From Psettodes erumei (Eukaryota > Chordata > Actinopteri > Pleuronectiformes > Psettodidae), in the NCBI GenBank assembly GCA_016785225.1, contig JAFBJZ010000510.1, positions 2,666,001 through 2,730,000 on the forward strand: a stretch of DNA of 64,000 nucleotides, in the 5' to 3' direction. Shown piece by piece: positions 11,289 to 23,200 of the stretch; the first letter of the stretch is position 1, and each line of letters starts with the position of its first letter. A model generated the notes under the pieces. It was not told the DNA's origin. It saw only the letters and a list, made by a program, of their open reading frames with translations, and ran no database searches. The position numbers and the translations under genes were made by a program.

Positions 11289-14200
11289 AACACACACTGA
11301 GCATGTCAGTCAGTCGGTCACCATTTCCCACATGGCAGCAGCAGCGGCGTGCTTGGTGCTTTGGACAAACAACTCACACACACACTTTAACTGCAAACAA
11401 AACTTTAACTTTCTCATTTTGCTATCAAACTTTTTTTTCACAATGGATTCAGGTTTCTGAAAAGAAAGATAAATCTGAAAAAAGGCATTCAACCTGTGTG
11501 AAAAGGTAAGAAACTTTTGTCCTCTGACCTCTGACCTGCTCAGACTCAGTTGCTTGGTTGAATCTCACTCTGCACCTAAATGAAGAAAGTAAACATTTAA
11601 GGGTGGTTGCATTTTCAGAAAGCGTCCTGCTGTTGAATTGGCATTAAAGTTTACAGTGCTGTGGCCACACAGTTTAACTTCAGCTCACCAGAAGCATGTT
11701 TTGGTATAAAATGAAGTAGAATGAAATGTTTTTTAATATTCTGTATATGTTTTTGTCTTCATCAGGAATTTCAGTTATTAGGCAGATGAATCTTCAGTTA
11801 GAAATTCAGGTTAAAATGTATTTATTTCTGTGCCATGTTCACACTATAATCTGTGATGATCTTTTTGTGTAGAGCCTGAATGTCCCAAATAGTAACACAA
11901 CAGTCGCTGAGTTATTGTTTTCAGCTGAGCGTGAGTTTAGACACAGGAGTGTCACAGAACATGAAGTGAGTCAGCCCAGATGATTGAAACTAATGTGTAA
12001 ATACACCAAAGAAAAAGAGGTAGTGATGCTACCAGCCTCTTCTTCCTGCTTATTTCCCTGCAGTTTAACAGGATTTGAACATGGTCGCTCAGCAGTTAAA
12101 AGGTTAAATTAAGACTTGGGTGTTTTGACATAATGTCTCTGAGACAGGGTTAGCCTCTTAGCTGCCAAATGTCCTCTGTGAGAAGCTCTTTTCTTGCAGA
12201 GGACTGGGAGTCAAAGTTGTTTTAAATGTCCAGCAGCAGAGAAACCACTGCAGGTAACCCACTCAGAACACGCCCAGCGGTGAACGCAACCTGAGACAGA
12301 AAAGGCAGAGTTTGGAGTCTTTGAAATTGCAGAAAGCTACCACTTTGAAGAAAAAAAAATCACTGTAGTAAAGTCTTTGTATCGCAGCAGCGGGTCTCGG
12401 TCGTCTTTGAAGCCGCTTAATTTGAATACTCTAGAGGTTGGGGGGGGCACATAGTATTTGATCTCCAAGGTAAAAATGCGCCGCGCTGATGGGGCTGAAG
12501 TGGAAGAGTTGAAGGTTATTAGATCGAATATGTGCGGATGAGGCCGGGCTGTCGCGGGCGGTTTGGACGTGGCCGCTCTGAAGCCCTTGATGTCGGTGGT
12601 GATGAGGGCGAGACGGGATTGGAGCTGAAGCCCCAAGTCCGCTCGCTTCTGATAGATTTTAGGCAATTAGAAGCTCTGCTGCATGTATGGACCCTGCGAC
12701 TGACAGGTCATGTCTTGACTCTACGTGACCAGGGTGCAGGAAAGTGAGTGTTTGAGTGTTAGTTGTCGAAACACTGAGTGTGTATTGTAGATTCTGTCGA
12801 TTATCCTGAAGTGGCAGGGAACACTGACACAAACACATACATCTCCATGACCTCAAAGGACGTTTCATTTCATTTCCTGGAGACATACTCAAACTCAAAC
12901 CACTACTCACTTAAGCCTAACCTTAATTTAACTCTAATCTAAATCTAACTTAAACCTAACATTACCCAGTCCCCATAAAGTAACTGTGTTACAGATTGAG
13001 GTCTGCTCAATCAAAGCCTTATTCTCAGCCACGGTTAAAACACCATGCTCTGTTTTCTAGATATTTTTAGCTCAGTTTTTTGATTGGTTGAAAGTAGGGG
13101 TGGGCAACATGGATATCACTGTATGTTTGCCTATAATTTTTAACAATGATACATGTTGTAATGTGGACAGTCTGAGCTAAGCGAAAATGTCTATTACTAA
13201 CTGATGGATTCTGAAACGTATTAAAGTCAAAGTCAGCTTTATTTTCAATTATGCTACACATACAGGACATACAGCACAACTGAAACCACAGTCCTCTCGG
13301 ACCCACGGTGCAAGAAAAAGTATAAACAAATATAAAAATAGAAAATATAATGTAAACAAAGGACGTTTTACAAAAGACAGTGCCATGGTAGTGCAAAGAT
13401 ACAGTGATAGTTAGAGTGCAGTGAATCATGACAGTATCATCTCACAGTGTATATATTGTATCTTTACATTTCAGAACATATTTGTGAAAAGCTTATCTTA
13501 TTAGTACAAATGTTTTTTTTTTTTACAGTCTATTAGAGGATTATTTTCTAACAAATTCACAAATGAAGAACTTGAATTAAATCCTACACAACAGAATCAG
13601 GTCACTGGGGCAGAAAGCCTGTACATGAGTCCCCTGAAGTACACACAGTCACAGTTAATATACTGTATGTACACATAGTCATAGTTAATACACCCACACA
13701 GCGGGGTCTCATTAGCTCGCAGCAGTCTGACTCGACTGAAGATCTTCTAAAAAATAACTTCAGATAGAAACGATAGACTTTTTAGTTAATTCAATCAGAC
13801 GGGGGCCGCTGTTAAGTTCTGTGTGTGTGTGTGTGATTAGCATTTGAAAGCTGCGTGTGAATCACTGAAGCATCTGAAAGACACCGGTGACATTTTCGCC
13901 ATGGAGTCACATGACAGTGCTTTGATGATGAAACTGAGTGTGTGTGTGTGGTGAACGATGAGTTCAAGTTCATTTTGTGTAGAAAAAGGGACTCCATATG
14001 TTTTACAGATAGCCATATTGGACTTTGTGAACTCACATTGTGCTTTTGTGCATGTGTGTTTCCTGGACAGTGTGTTAACTGCACTTTTACTTCACATTCA
14101 TGATGTTTTTGATGAAGCAGCATGGTCCCCTCAGAACCGCGGGTTCACTCTCATTGTGTAAACCACACACGGTGAACTCTCAGCACCGACTTCAGGAATG

Positions 14201-17200
14201 CGACCAGTGAGAATGAGTCCTTTCTTGAAATAGACTTGATTTCAGTTTTTAGTGTTTTTGAAAAGTGGAATCAGGAGGACTTGCCCCTAAATTCATCAAC
14301 TGTGCCTCTGGGACAGAGGAAAAAAGGTCAAATCATAAACAAATACACACAGCTGCCTACTTACACATCCCCAAGCAGCATGGAGTGAATTATTAGTTGC
14401 GTATTTATTTATCTGATGAATGTGATTTCAATATTCAGTCTTGTTTTAGTTCTGGTTGTGTCTCTTTAGCTGTTAGACACTCCACTTTCTTCATCAGCTG
14501 TTCTCCGGCTGTGTCTGTCCTCTGTTTGATGCGGGGCAGGTAGTGGACAGTGTGTGTTTATGAAAAAGCAGCTGCTGCAAACAGGGATGAAGAGTTCAAC
14601 ATTGTTTACTATCTCCCAGTATTGAGCTAGCTGTGATGAATGAATGGTGAACCAGCTCCCCGGAGCTGCTGACCGGTGCTGATTCTCAGCCCAAATCAGC
14701 CCAAGCCCAAAACTTCAAGCTATATCTGTCAGACTGGAGTCGGCTCACGTTTGCTCATCTGGAGCCAGAGCACAGCCAAGCGTGCTGACCCTCAGCCACC
14801 CGAACACTGAGCTCTCCTCTGGTACAGGTGACACTGTGCTCTCTGCTGTGTGTGTGTCACCTGAAGCATTTATGCCTCCACAGACTTATATGCAGGCAGC
14901 ATGTTCCCGCAGAGGAGCTGCAGCCCGTCTTACAGTAGCAATGAATTTATATTGGAACAGTGCTCAACAGGTCACACCGTTAGCCAAGCTAACGTGAGCC
15001 AAGGTAGGGTGAGCCAAGCCTGGCAGCGCGTGTGACCTACATTCTCACAGGCCGGGCGCTGTTTTAATCCAGGCAGGTCAATGTGGAGCAGCGTGGTGAC
15101 TCAGCGACTGGAGGCGGCTCTAAAGTAACCGTCAGGGGTTCGAAGGCAGGTTGCCTGCTCTTCTTTTAAGGTCATCTAATTTTAGCTTGAATGAATTTAG
15201 TTCATTTGCAGAGCAATAATACCTTAATAGAATAATATAAAGGAAAAGAAGTCATAAATTAAAGTCTTATTAGCATTTTGATTATTATTTATTTCAAATG
15301 AAACTGTTTATTTTATTTATTGTGAAGTATTAACTGTGTACTCATGCATCTCAAAAAATTAGAATATGGTGAAAAGTTCATTATTTACCATCAGTTGTTT
15401 AAGAATTGTTAAGTGTACAAATGAACATACTTTTGAGAGATACTTCTGTATCATAAGTCCTTTTCTGAGGAAATAACTGAGATACAGTGTGTTCATCACT
15501 TTCATGACCTATAAACAATATCATCACAATTAAAACAAAAAAAGCTTGAAACATTTCACTTGTGTGAAATGAATATAGAATATACTCTGTATATAATAAG
15601 AGTGGACTACTTCAAGTGGCAGAGGGAGTCGATGCACACTGACAATGACCTGTAAATACAGGCAGAGTGATTCACCGGTATTGTCAGTTAATAAATGTGA
15701 GTTGAAATTAACTCTATGGCTTTAAGGAACTGGTTTTCCATCAACCTTAGGTGTACTAATGTAATGATGGAAAACATGTTGGTCACTTTTTTAACATCTG
15801 AAAAGGCTAAATTCCTTGTCTTGGTCTTAAATAGAGCTAGTTAGCCACTTACATATTCCAGGCTGAAAGTAATGCAGTTTGATAGCATAGCTCAGGCTAA
15901 TTCACTGTCCTTACTTTGGCTTGCTCTTTTTATTTATATTGACCAGGAAGTAGGACAGCTCTTTACTTCATGTTTTGGACTGTACATAGCACTTTTCTAG
16001 TCTAATGACCACTCATACATTTTGCCTCGCCAGCTTCCCCTCTCTGTTATGTGTGTGTGTGCAGTTTTTCAGCTCTAAAACATATCAATAATTAATGTGT
16101 AAATGAATAATTATCTTACTTATTTCCTACACCATTTACACATGTCAGTAGCTGCAGTCACATTATATTTATATGTATTAACATCACTGAGTGAGAACGT
16201 GCATAACAGGGATCTTCAATTAAATTCCCACTCAGAGTGCAGACCTCCACCAAGGCTGAACATTTCCCCAAAACCAGAAGAGCATCTGGATCTGGATCAG
16301 TTTGTGGTATTTTCTCCAGAGCAGTGAAATACTGTGTCCCAGTTTCTCTTATTTCACATACTTTAACTTATCTCTGCACACAATGAACTATTCCTATCAG
16401 TCAGTGGGTTCACTGAGCAGTTTTGCCAGTCATTTATGGATGAATGACAATGAATGCAAAGTGAAACATACAGGAAATAAAAATGAGCGATGATGACCAG
16501 GCATTTTGATGCTGGTTCGTGGCACTTATTGGCCAAAGCAGAAGCAGTAGGAGAAAGCTTCTGTGATGTTCTGAAGGATCTTCTTGATACAACCTGCTTC
16601 ACTGTGGCTGCTCTCTGAAAACCACAAAGACAGATCATGTTAGTGTGAGAAGAACAGCAAACATCAGATCTATCAGTTTTGATTTCACTTTTGTTTTTAA
16701 GTTATCACTTGAAAAATTTATGAAGAAAAAGGGGGATAGGAGCCAGAGAAAAATCAGTTGCCTCCATGCATGCATTTGAGAGAAACCGTCTTTAAACCAT
16801 GCCAAGGTTAAAGCATACACATGATCAAGAAGTAAAGCATATACATAATCAAGTAGTTCTACAGTTAAGATATGCCATGTATTGGATTTCTGACTAAAAT
16901 ATTAGTGCATCTCAAAAAGTGACAACATGATAAAAAAAGTTCAACATTTCCCATCAGTTAATTAAGAAACATTGATGCATTAATGCATGATGAAGGAGCC
17001 AAAAACAAGTAGTGAGTGTATAAATGGACATACTCTTTAGACATTTGACATTTCTGTGTTGTAAATGCTTTTTTAATGGATCTTAGGAAATAACTGAGAT
17101 ACTGAGTTTATGATTATCATGAACTATAAACACTAAAATCAAAATTAACACACTTACTGTGACTTTGTTACAGTTTAATTAAGACCTCCCTGACAATTAC

Positions 17201-20200
17201 AGCAAAAATAAATGTTAATTATTAATGATGTTATATGAATAAAATGCATTAAGGTAGAATTCATTCTTAATAATATTAACAATAAGGTAAAACAATTTAC
17301 CTTTCATATGAGAAATGTGACTCAAAGAGCTTTACAGTAGAGAAACTACCTGCTCCACAATAAAAATAGACAGAGAATGAATAATAAACAGGGATAATGT
17401 GCTGTAATTAATGTAACATAAGAGGGAAAGTAAAACCCACTCCACCCATGATAAGAGTAAACTCCAGTTAAAAACTGACTTGGTCTTGCCACCACTGTTA
17501 TTTTTGCTTGGTACCCCCCTGCTGGAGTCCGTCTGTCTGTCTGGGGGTAATATCAGTCAGTGAGAAGTGTTAATGGAGGCGGTGTTGAGCCCTGACAGAG
17601 AGGCAGGACATGTCCCCCTTGTTTATGAATATAAGCCTGGAACTGATCCCACATGAAACTGACTCACATTTAAAACTGGAAACATCATGTCACATGTCTT
17701 CATCACTTCTGCTTTTATTGATATCTACTGGTCTTTACTAGACTGTTAATATACACTGCGGCAACAGGCTTCATTATTCGGTGACATGTTGGCACCAATC
17801 TTTTTATTTTTGTGCGTCTGTCTGTCTTTGGCATGTGTGTTACTTTAGGACATCTGTGAGGACATCTCAGACCATGTGGAGCAGATTCACGCCCTGTTGG
17901 AGACAGAGTTCTCCCTGAAACTGCTGTCCTACTCCGTCAGCATCATCGTTGACATCAGGTGAGGAGATGAGATGAGAAGAGATGAGGTACACTTTCCGTT
18001 TGTATTGGTGCTCATCATGTTTTCATATGGTTCTTACTTCTGCGACCAAACCCCTGTCCTATTTAAATTCTGTGTTAAATGGAATCTTTTGCATTTGTTA
18101 CTGATTTCCTATCTAATGGGGATCTTTGGATTTTCTTGACTTCAATAGAAAATGCTTTCAAGCCATTATTATTTATTCTGTTTTGTGCATTAATGCAGTT
18201 GTCACAGAAACTTTCTCGACATTTGATGGGCAGTAAACACATATATAGATGATTTCCAAAGCTTTTATTACACCTCTGAAACACTTGTGAACTGTGAATG
18301 CATGCCAGTAATTTTGTTGAGTTGAGAACAAATATCTCCTTGCTGTACAAAAGTCATGGGATATGTAATTAAGACGTTAAACAAGTAGAAGTTGAAATAC
18401 TTTTCAGACTTGAGATCCATAAACATGCCAACAGTGCAAAACAGCAATCAGCTGCAGTTACTGTAATTTAGTCAGGTTTGCTATCTGATGGATTTATTCA
18501 TCTTAAATAACTACATGGACCAGCAGTGGTTAAAAGCTGGTGTTGTGGTGTCTCGCGGTTCAGGACAGTGCAGCTGCTGTGGCACCAGCTGAGGGTGTCG
18601 GTCCTCGTCCTGAAGGAGCGTCTACTGCAGGGTCTGCAGGACTCCAACGGAAACTACACCCGCCAGACTGACATCCTGCAGGCCTTTAGCCAGGACCAGC
18701 ACCAGGTAACACACACACTCACACATATTTCTTTTAAAAGACAACATGATTTCTCAGCTGCCTTTTTGTGATAATAATTAATTTAATAATATTAATTATG
18801 TGAAAAGAAGCAAACATGAGTAAGATTGTGCTGAACTCATTGTGTGTAAATGGTAGCACTCCAGCAAATTTTACTGAAGTTAACAGAATTACAAAACCAC
18901 AGATACATTTCTTTACATAATATGATTAAGGTTACAGTATGATGCAATTTTATTGATGGAAATTGATCTTTTGAAACCCATATAATATTTGATGATTTTT
19001 GTACCACTATATTGTTTTGGGGTTTTTTTTTCGAAAAGATGATTGAAGATAAAAAAATACATTTCCTGTTTTATTTTGACTATGACCTCTGACCTAAACT
19101 TCATTTTCCTTTGTCACTGACAGTATGAAACACAACAGATGTTAAAGTGATGATTCTTCCTCTGCAGACTCGTCTGGATGCGCTGACAGAGGTGGACGAC
19201 TGCGGTCAGTTAACCATTCGCTGCAGCCAGGATTACTTCTCGTTAGACTGCGGTATCACCGCGTTTGAGCTGAGTGACTACAGCCCAGGTGACGAGCACG
19301 AGGCCCGTGGAACAGAACCAGAGTGCCGGGACCCTTCCCAGGAAGAGGAGCTTGATCCAGCCCGGGGTGCAGACCCTGAAGTTGGCTCATTGGAGAGTGA
19401 CGGACCCTGCCTCTCAAACCACGAACTCCACAACAGTTTACCTGAACTCACCACGCCTGGAGACTTAACAAACCACAACGGTTCTCTGTCAGCATTACCC
19501 ACAATGCAATGCAGCATGCCCAACCACAGTGAAAGTGTGAAGCGCCCACTGCAGGGTGTGAGCCACAGCACTGAGGTTTCACCCACTCAGCCGTCACTCC
19601 CCAAGAGAGCTGCCCTGTTCTCAGACGGAGGAACCCGGGAGGAGGACTCGAGGGGAGGTCTGGGGAAGGTCAGCCCGCTTGCTGGGCTCCATTTCCAAGC
19701 TGAGCTGAGCCGAAGCACCCCCTCTCTCGTTGATCCTCCAGACCGCTCCAAGTTCTGGTTGGAGCTGGACTCGGTCTATCCAGAAAATGTTTCACAGTCC
19801 TACGAGAGCCTGCAGGTTTGTCCTCTCATCTAGTGTTTCTTTTTTCACATACATGAGACCTAATATATCCAGAAGCTTCATTTGAGGCTAAATCACACAC
19901 TCGGTTCAACATCTGATATTTTTGATAAATTTGTCAAAAAAAGCATTGTGATGATGGCCGTGGACACTAGACCCATCAGTGACAAGATCTTTTTCCAGAT
20001 CTAGATTAAATAAAAATTGATTTTTAACTGAAAAATGTCCCTCGGAAAAAATGTTTTGGTGGGTAAAAAACTTCACCAGAGCTTTAGACAAGCCGTGATT
20101 TCACTTAATTTACACTTAGCCATATGACTCCAGTTTAAGATGGGAAACTTTCAGATTCTGGTGAATTCAGCAGCTAAGATGTGGTGGTTTGTTTCCAGCT

Positions 20201-23200
20201 GTTTATTACCTCCAGTAGACTTTGTTCTGTGTGCTCCCACTTTGAAAGAATGCTGAGCCATGATCTGCTGTGCACAAGGTCAGTGAAAAAAGTTATTTTA
20301 ACCACCTAACTTAAACAAGCTTAAACTCCATAACAGTTTAAATGTAAGCTATTTTAGGAGTATTTTCACCACAAAATATTTCCTTCAGCACGACACTTTC
20401 TCAACCATAGGACAGACACTGTATTAAGCTACAGTTTGCTTATGCATAGGAATACGGTAATTCAGGTAATAAACTGACTATACATCAGTACCTCATACAA
20501 CCCCACATCAAATAAAATGATCTTATTCCTTTAAATAACAGTAGAATCAGGTGCAGCTATTTATATATACCCATTTGATTGAATTTACATGATGAAACAC
20601 ACACTCACTTTTTTTAATTAATGATTAGATTTAGTTACATTTGCAGAGTGTTTGCATGTGTTTCAGTTCACATTACCGCCAGGTTGAAGGACCAACTTCC
20701 AAACAGGAAAAGGTAAAGTCCATCTGGATTAATGGTGGAAACTCACACTACACTAAGTGGTCCAGAGGGTGGTTTCAGTTGTTGTCCGGGGACCACTGTT
20801 CTAAAGTATCCAAATACAAGATATAGTATATTCAGTCTTAGTTAATGGAGACAGTGTTTACATAGTACTCATTGCTTGGATTAATTAATAGGAGGTGCTT
20901 CCTGTGTGAAACCTTGGGTTGGAAGCATTCTTTTAAAGCTTTTTAAGTTTTATATATTTTAACTCACCTTCACGTCTTATGTCTTGTGAAAAGAATAACT
21001 AAACTTCTGCATCAGGTGGAGATACGATAAGCATCACTCCATCACTTAGAAGGTGTTTTGAATGTATTTGTACCAGTTCAGGTTTGTTCATCTGTATTTT
21101 CTATGTCTTTATTTTGCTCTCCACTATACTTCTTAATAAAACAGAGCAGCCTCCAAAACCTCACTCGTATTCCTTTTTATCTGAACAGGTCATGAATGGT
21201 CGAAACCTGCAGAGAAGCCACATGAACTCCAGACATGGGGGACACTCGGAGGGGCCAGCACAGAGACCGCCAACCAGCTCATCTGAGGCCGCTGATAACC
21301 CCGTTCCTCTTCAGGACCCGGCGTCTCAGAATGAAATTTCACAACAAATGGGGAGGACCAAGAAGGAGACACACGCGCGCAGTGAGGGGGACTCCGACTC
21401 CTCGTTGCCTTCCCCCGTGAGGGAGCAGCTCTTCTCTTCAGACCTGGAGGCATCCGGAGAGGAGTCAGAACCCCGACCGCCTCCCAGCAAGATGGCGGTC
21501 TGGATCGTAAAGCACCAGGGGCTAAAGGTGAAGGTTTATTTTTCGTTTTGTTGAGGAGAGTTGATTTTGTTTTTAAAAGTGTGTTTTTGTTAATGAAAGG
21601 AAGACTGAAACAGGCTGTAGACAGAGATACACAAATTTTTCTGATTTCTGATTTCACACAGAAGGGAAAGTGACCACAACAGATTTGTGCAGTTCATTTT
21701 CTTAACTTATAAAATGAATCGAAATTCTATACAGGTTTTGTACATTTAAAAAGTTGGGTTTTTTTGCAAATGCAGTGATTTTTCTCCCCACCCCTTGTGT
21801 GCATCAGAAACTCAGTCATGGAATGTGTGCTAACATCTTCTGTTCTCCTCCTCCAGCAGGAGCACCTTTCATCCAAAGCCAGTCCAGACCAGGAGCACTG
21901 GTACGGCTCAGAGGAGTTCCTGGCTCTGCCTGCTCAGCTCCGAAAGACTGAGATGCTGGCTATGAAACTGGAAAGTCTGGCTCAGTCCATCCCGCTGGTT
22001 AGTCGAGATAAAATACCATGTTTTAACCTGAGTTAATGAACATATTCATGTAAAGTTGAACGTTTCTTCCTGTAGAGGCCTGGCGACTCTACCCATGAGG
22101 CTCTACAGGATGTAGACGACTGGGATTTGACAGAGCTCAACCCAGACTGGGACGTAGGGGACAGCGTGAGCAGTGTAGGGGAGAGCGGGGATGACGTTCA
22201 TTCTCCTCTGCCACCGCTGGTATGCATATTTTATCTTTTCATGATGTTTGTTTCCTTAAATACCAACAAACACTGGTTGATCCAGAATGCATTTCTCCCT
22301 TCAGCTCCCTTACAGACGAAACCTGGTCAGCCGCCTCAGCCCCACCTCCTCCAGTGACATAGCGCCCTCGGTGGGCGAGAGCATAGAGTCCGGCCCATTA
22401 AGCGACATGCAGTCTGAAGAGGATGAGGGGAGGCGGTCTGCAGACTGCCACCTGGTGGACAGACGTGGAGGCGTGTCCCTGGTGCAGCAGCTGCTGGAGG
22501 ACATTCAGAGTCAGGACAAAGACCCTGATATCTGGAGGAAGATCGAGGTATGGACAGTCTTTGTGTCTGTCTCTCTTCTTTCTTTCTGTTTTTCACATAT
22601 TTCGGTCCCCAAGGAAACTTGTTGGTGGAGAGTGGGGTTTTTTTTTGCCCCCACTGTAGTTTACACAGCATAAAGCAATAGGTTAAGAGTTAGGGAAAGT
22701 TTTGCTCTCATGCGCAGCCTCCCACTGCTGTCACATTACTTCCACATTTGCTCCCAACAAAAGTCAAATTCAAATAAGGCCAAAAAAGGTTCTCATTGGG
22801 TAAATAGGAACGAACTGTAGCTCACATATGTATGAACAATATGTGTATCTTGACTTTCTTGTGACAATAGTCTTCTAAAATATTAGTACATCTTGACTAT
22901 TAATTGGAAAACAATGGGTGTCGACATTTTTTTATGTTAAAAAAGTTCATGTGAAATTCTGCCAGTCATTGCTCGTGGATTTTCTACTTCTAGAAGAAAT
23001 TCCCACACTTTAATTCCGCTAAAGGACGAAAAGTCGAACCAGAATCACCACAAGACACACCTTCCTCCCTTTGCTGCAGCTGTTTGATGGATTGGAGTTC
23101 TGGTATCGGATTGTGCCGTGGCCCCCGTTAATTCATCATCTCACTTCCAAAGGTCACGTTTGATTGGCAGGCGGATTATTGATGAGGCGGCCCCGGTGAA

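Larger units (their letters stand above)
4857..17848 (+). other. akap6: akap6 intron 2 (13.0 kb)
   Basis: No coding exon is supportable in this intron. It holds CA/GT arrays, a CpG-richer patch at 12370-12660, a (GGTTCG-type) tRNA-like SINE head near 15090-15150, two copies of a mariner-like non-autonomous element (15339-15595, 16899-17175), a telomere-like CTAACC-derived repeat near 12850-12975, an interspersed repeat at 13222-13425 and another at 14460-14690. An AT-rich patch with partly palindromic ATGTATAC runs lies at 8640-8700. The rest shows nothing I can name. Confidence 0.75.

Noticed and set aside
13812..14123. 103-codon minus frame with His/Thr repeats
   Set aside because: Its His/Thr runs come from short CA/GT dinucleotides; no family resemblance.
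15090..15160. Functional tRNA gene
   Set aside because: A B-box-like GGTTCGAA is present but I could not fold a convincing acceptor stem or anticodon arm; SINE head is likelier.
22868..22990. Possible third fragment of the mariner-like element (TAAAATATTAGTACATCT)
   Set aside because: Only the first 18 or so bases and an AAAAAGTTCA match; could be chance in AT-rich DNA.
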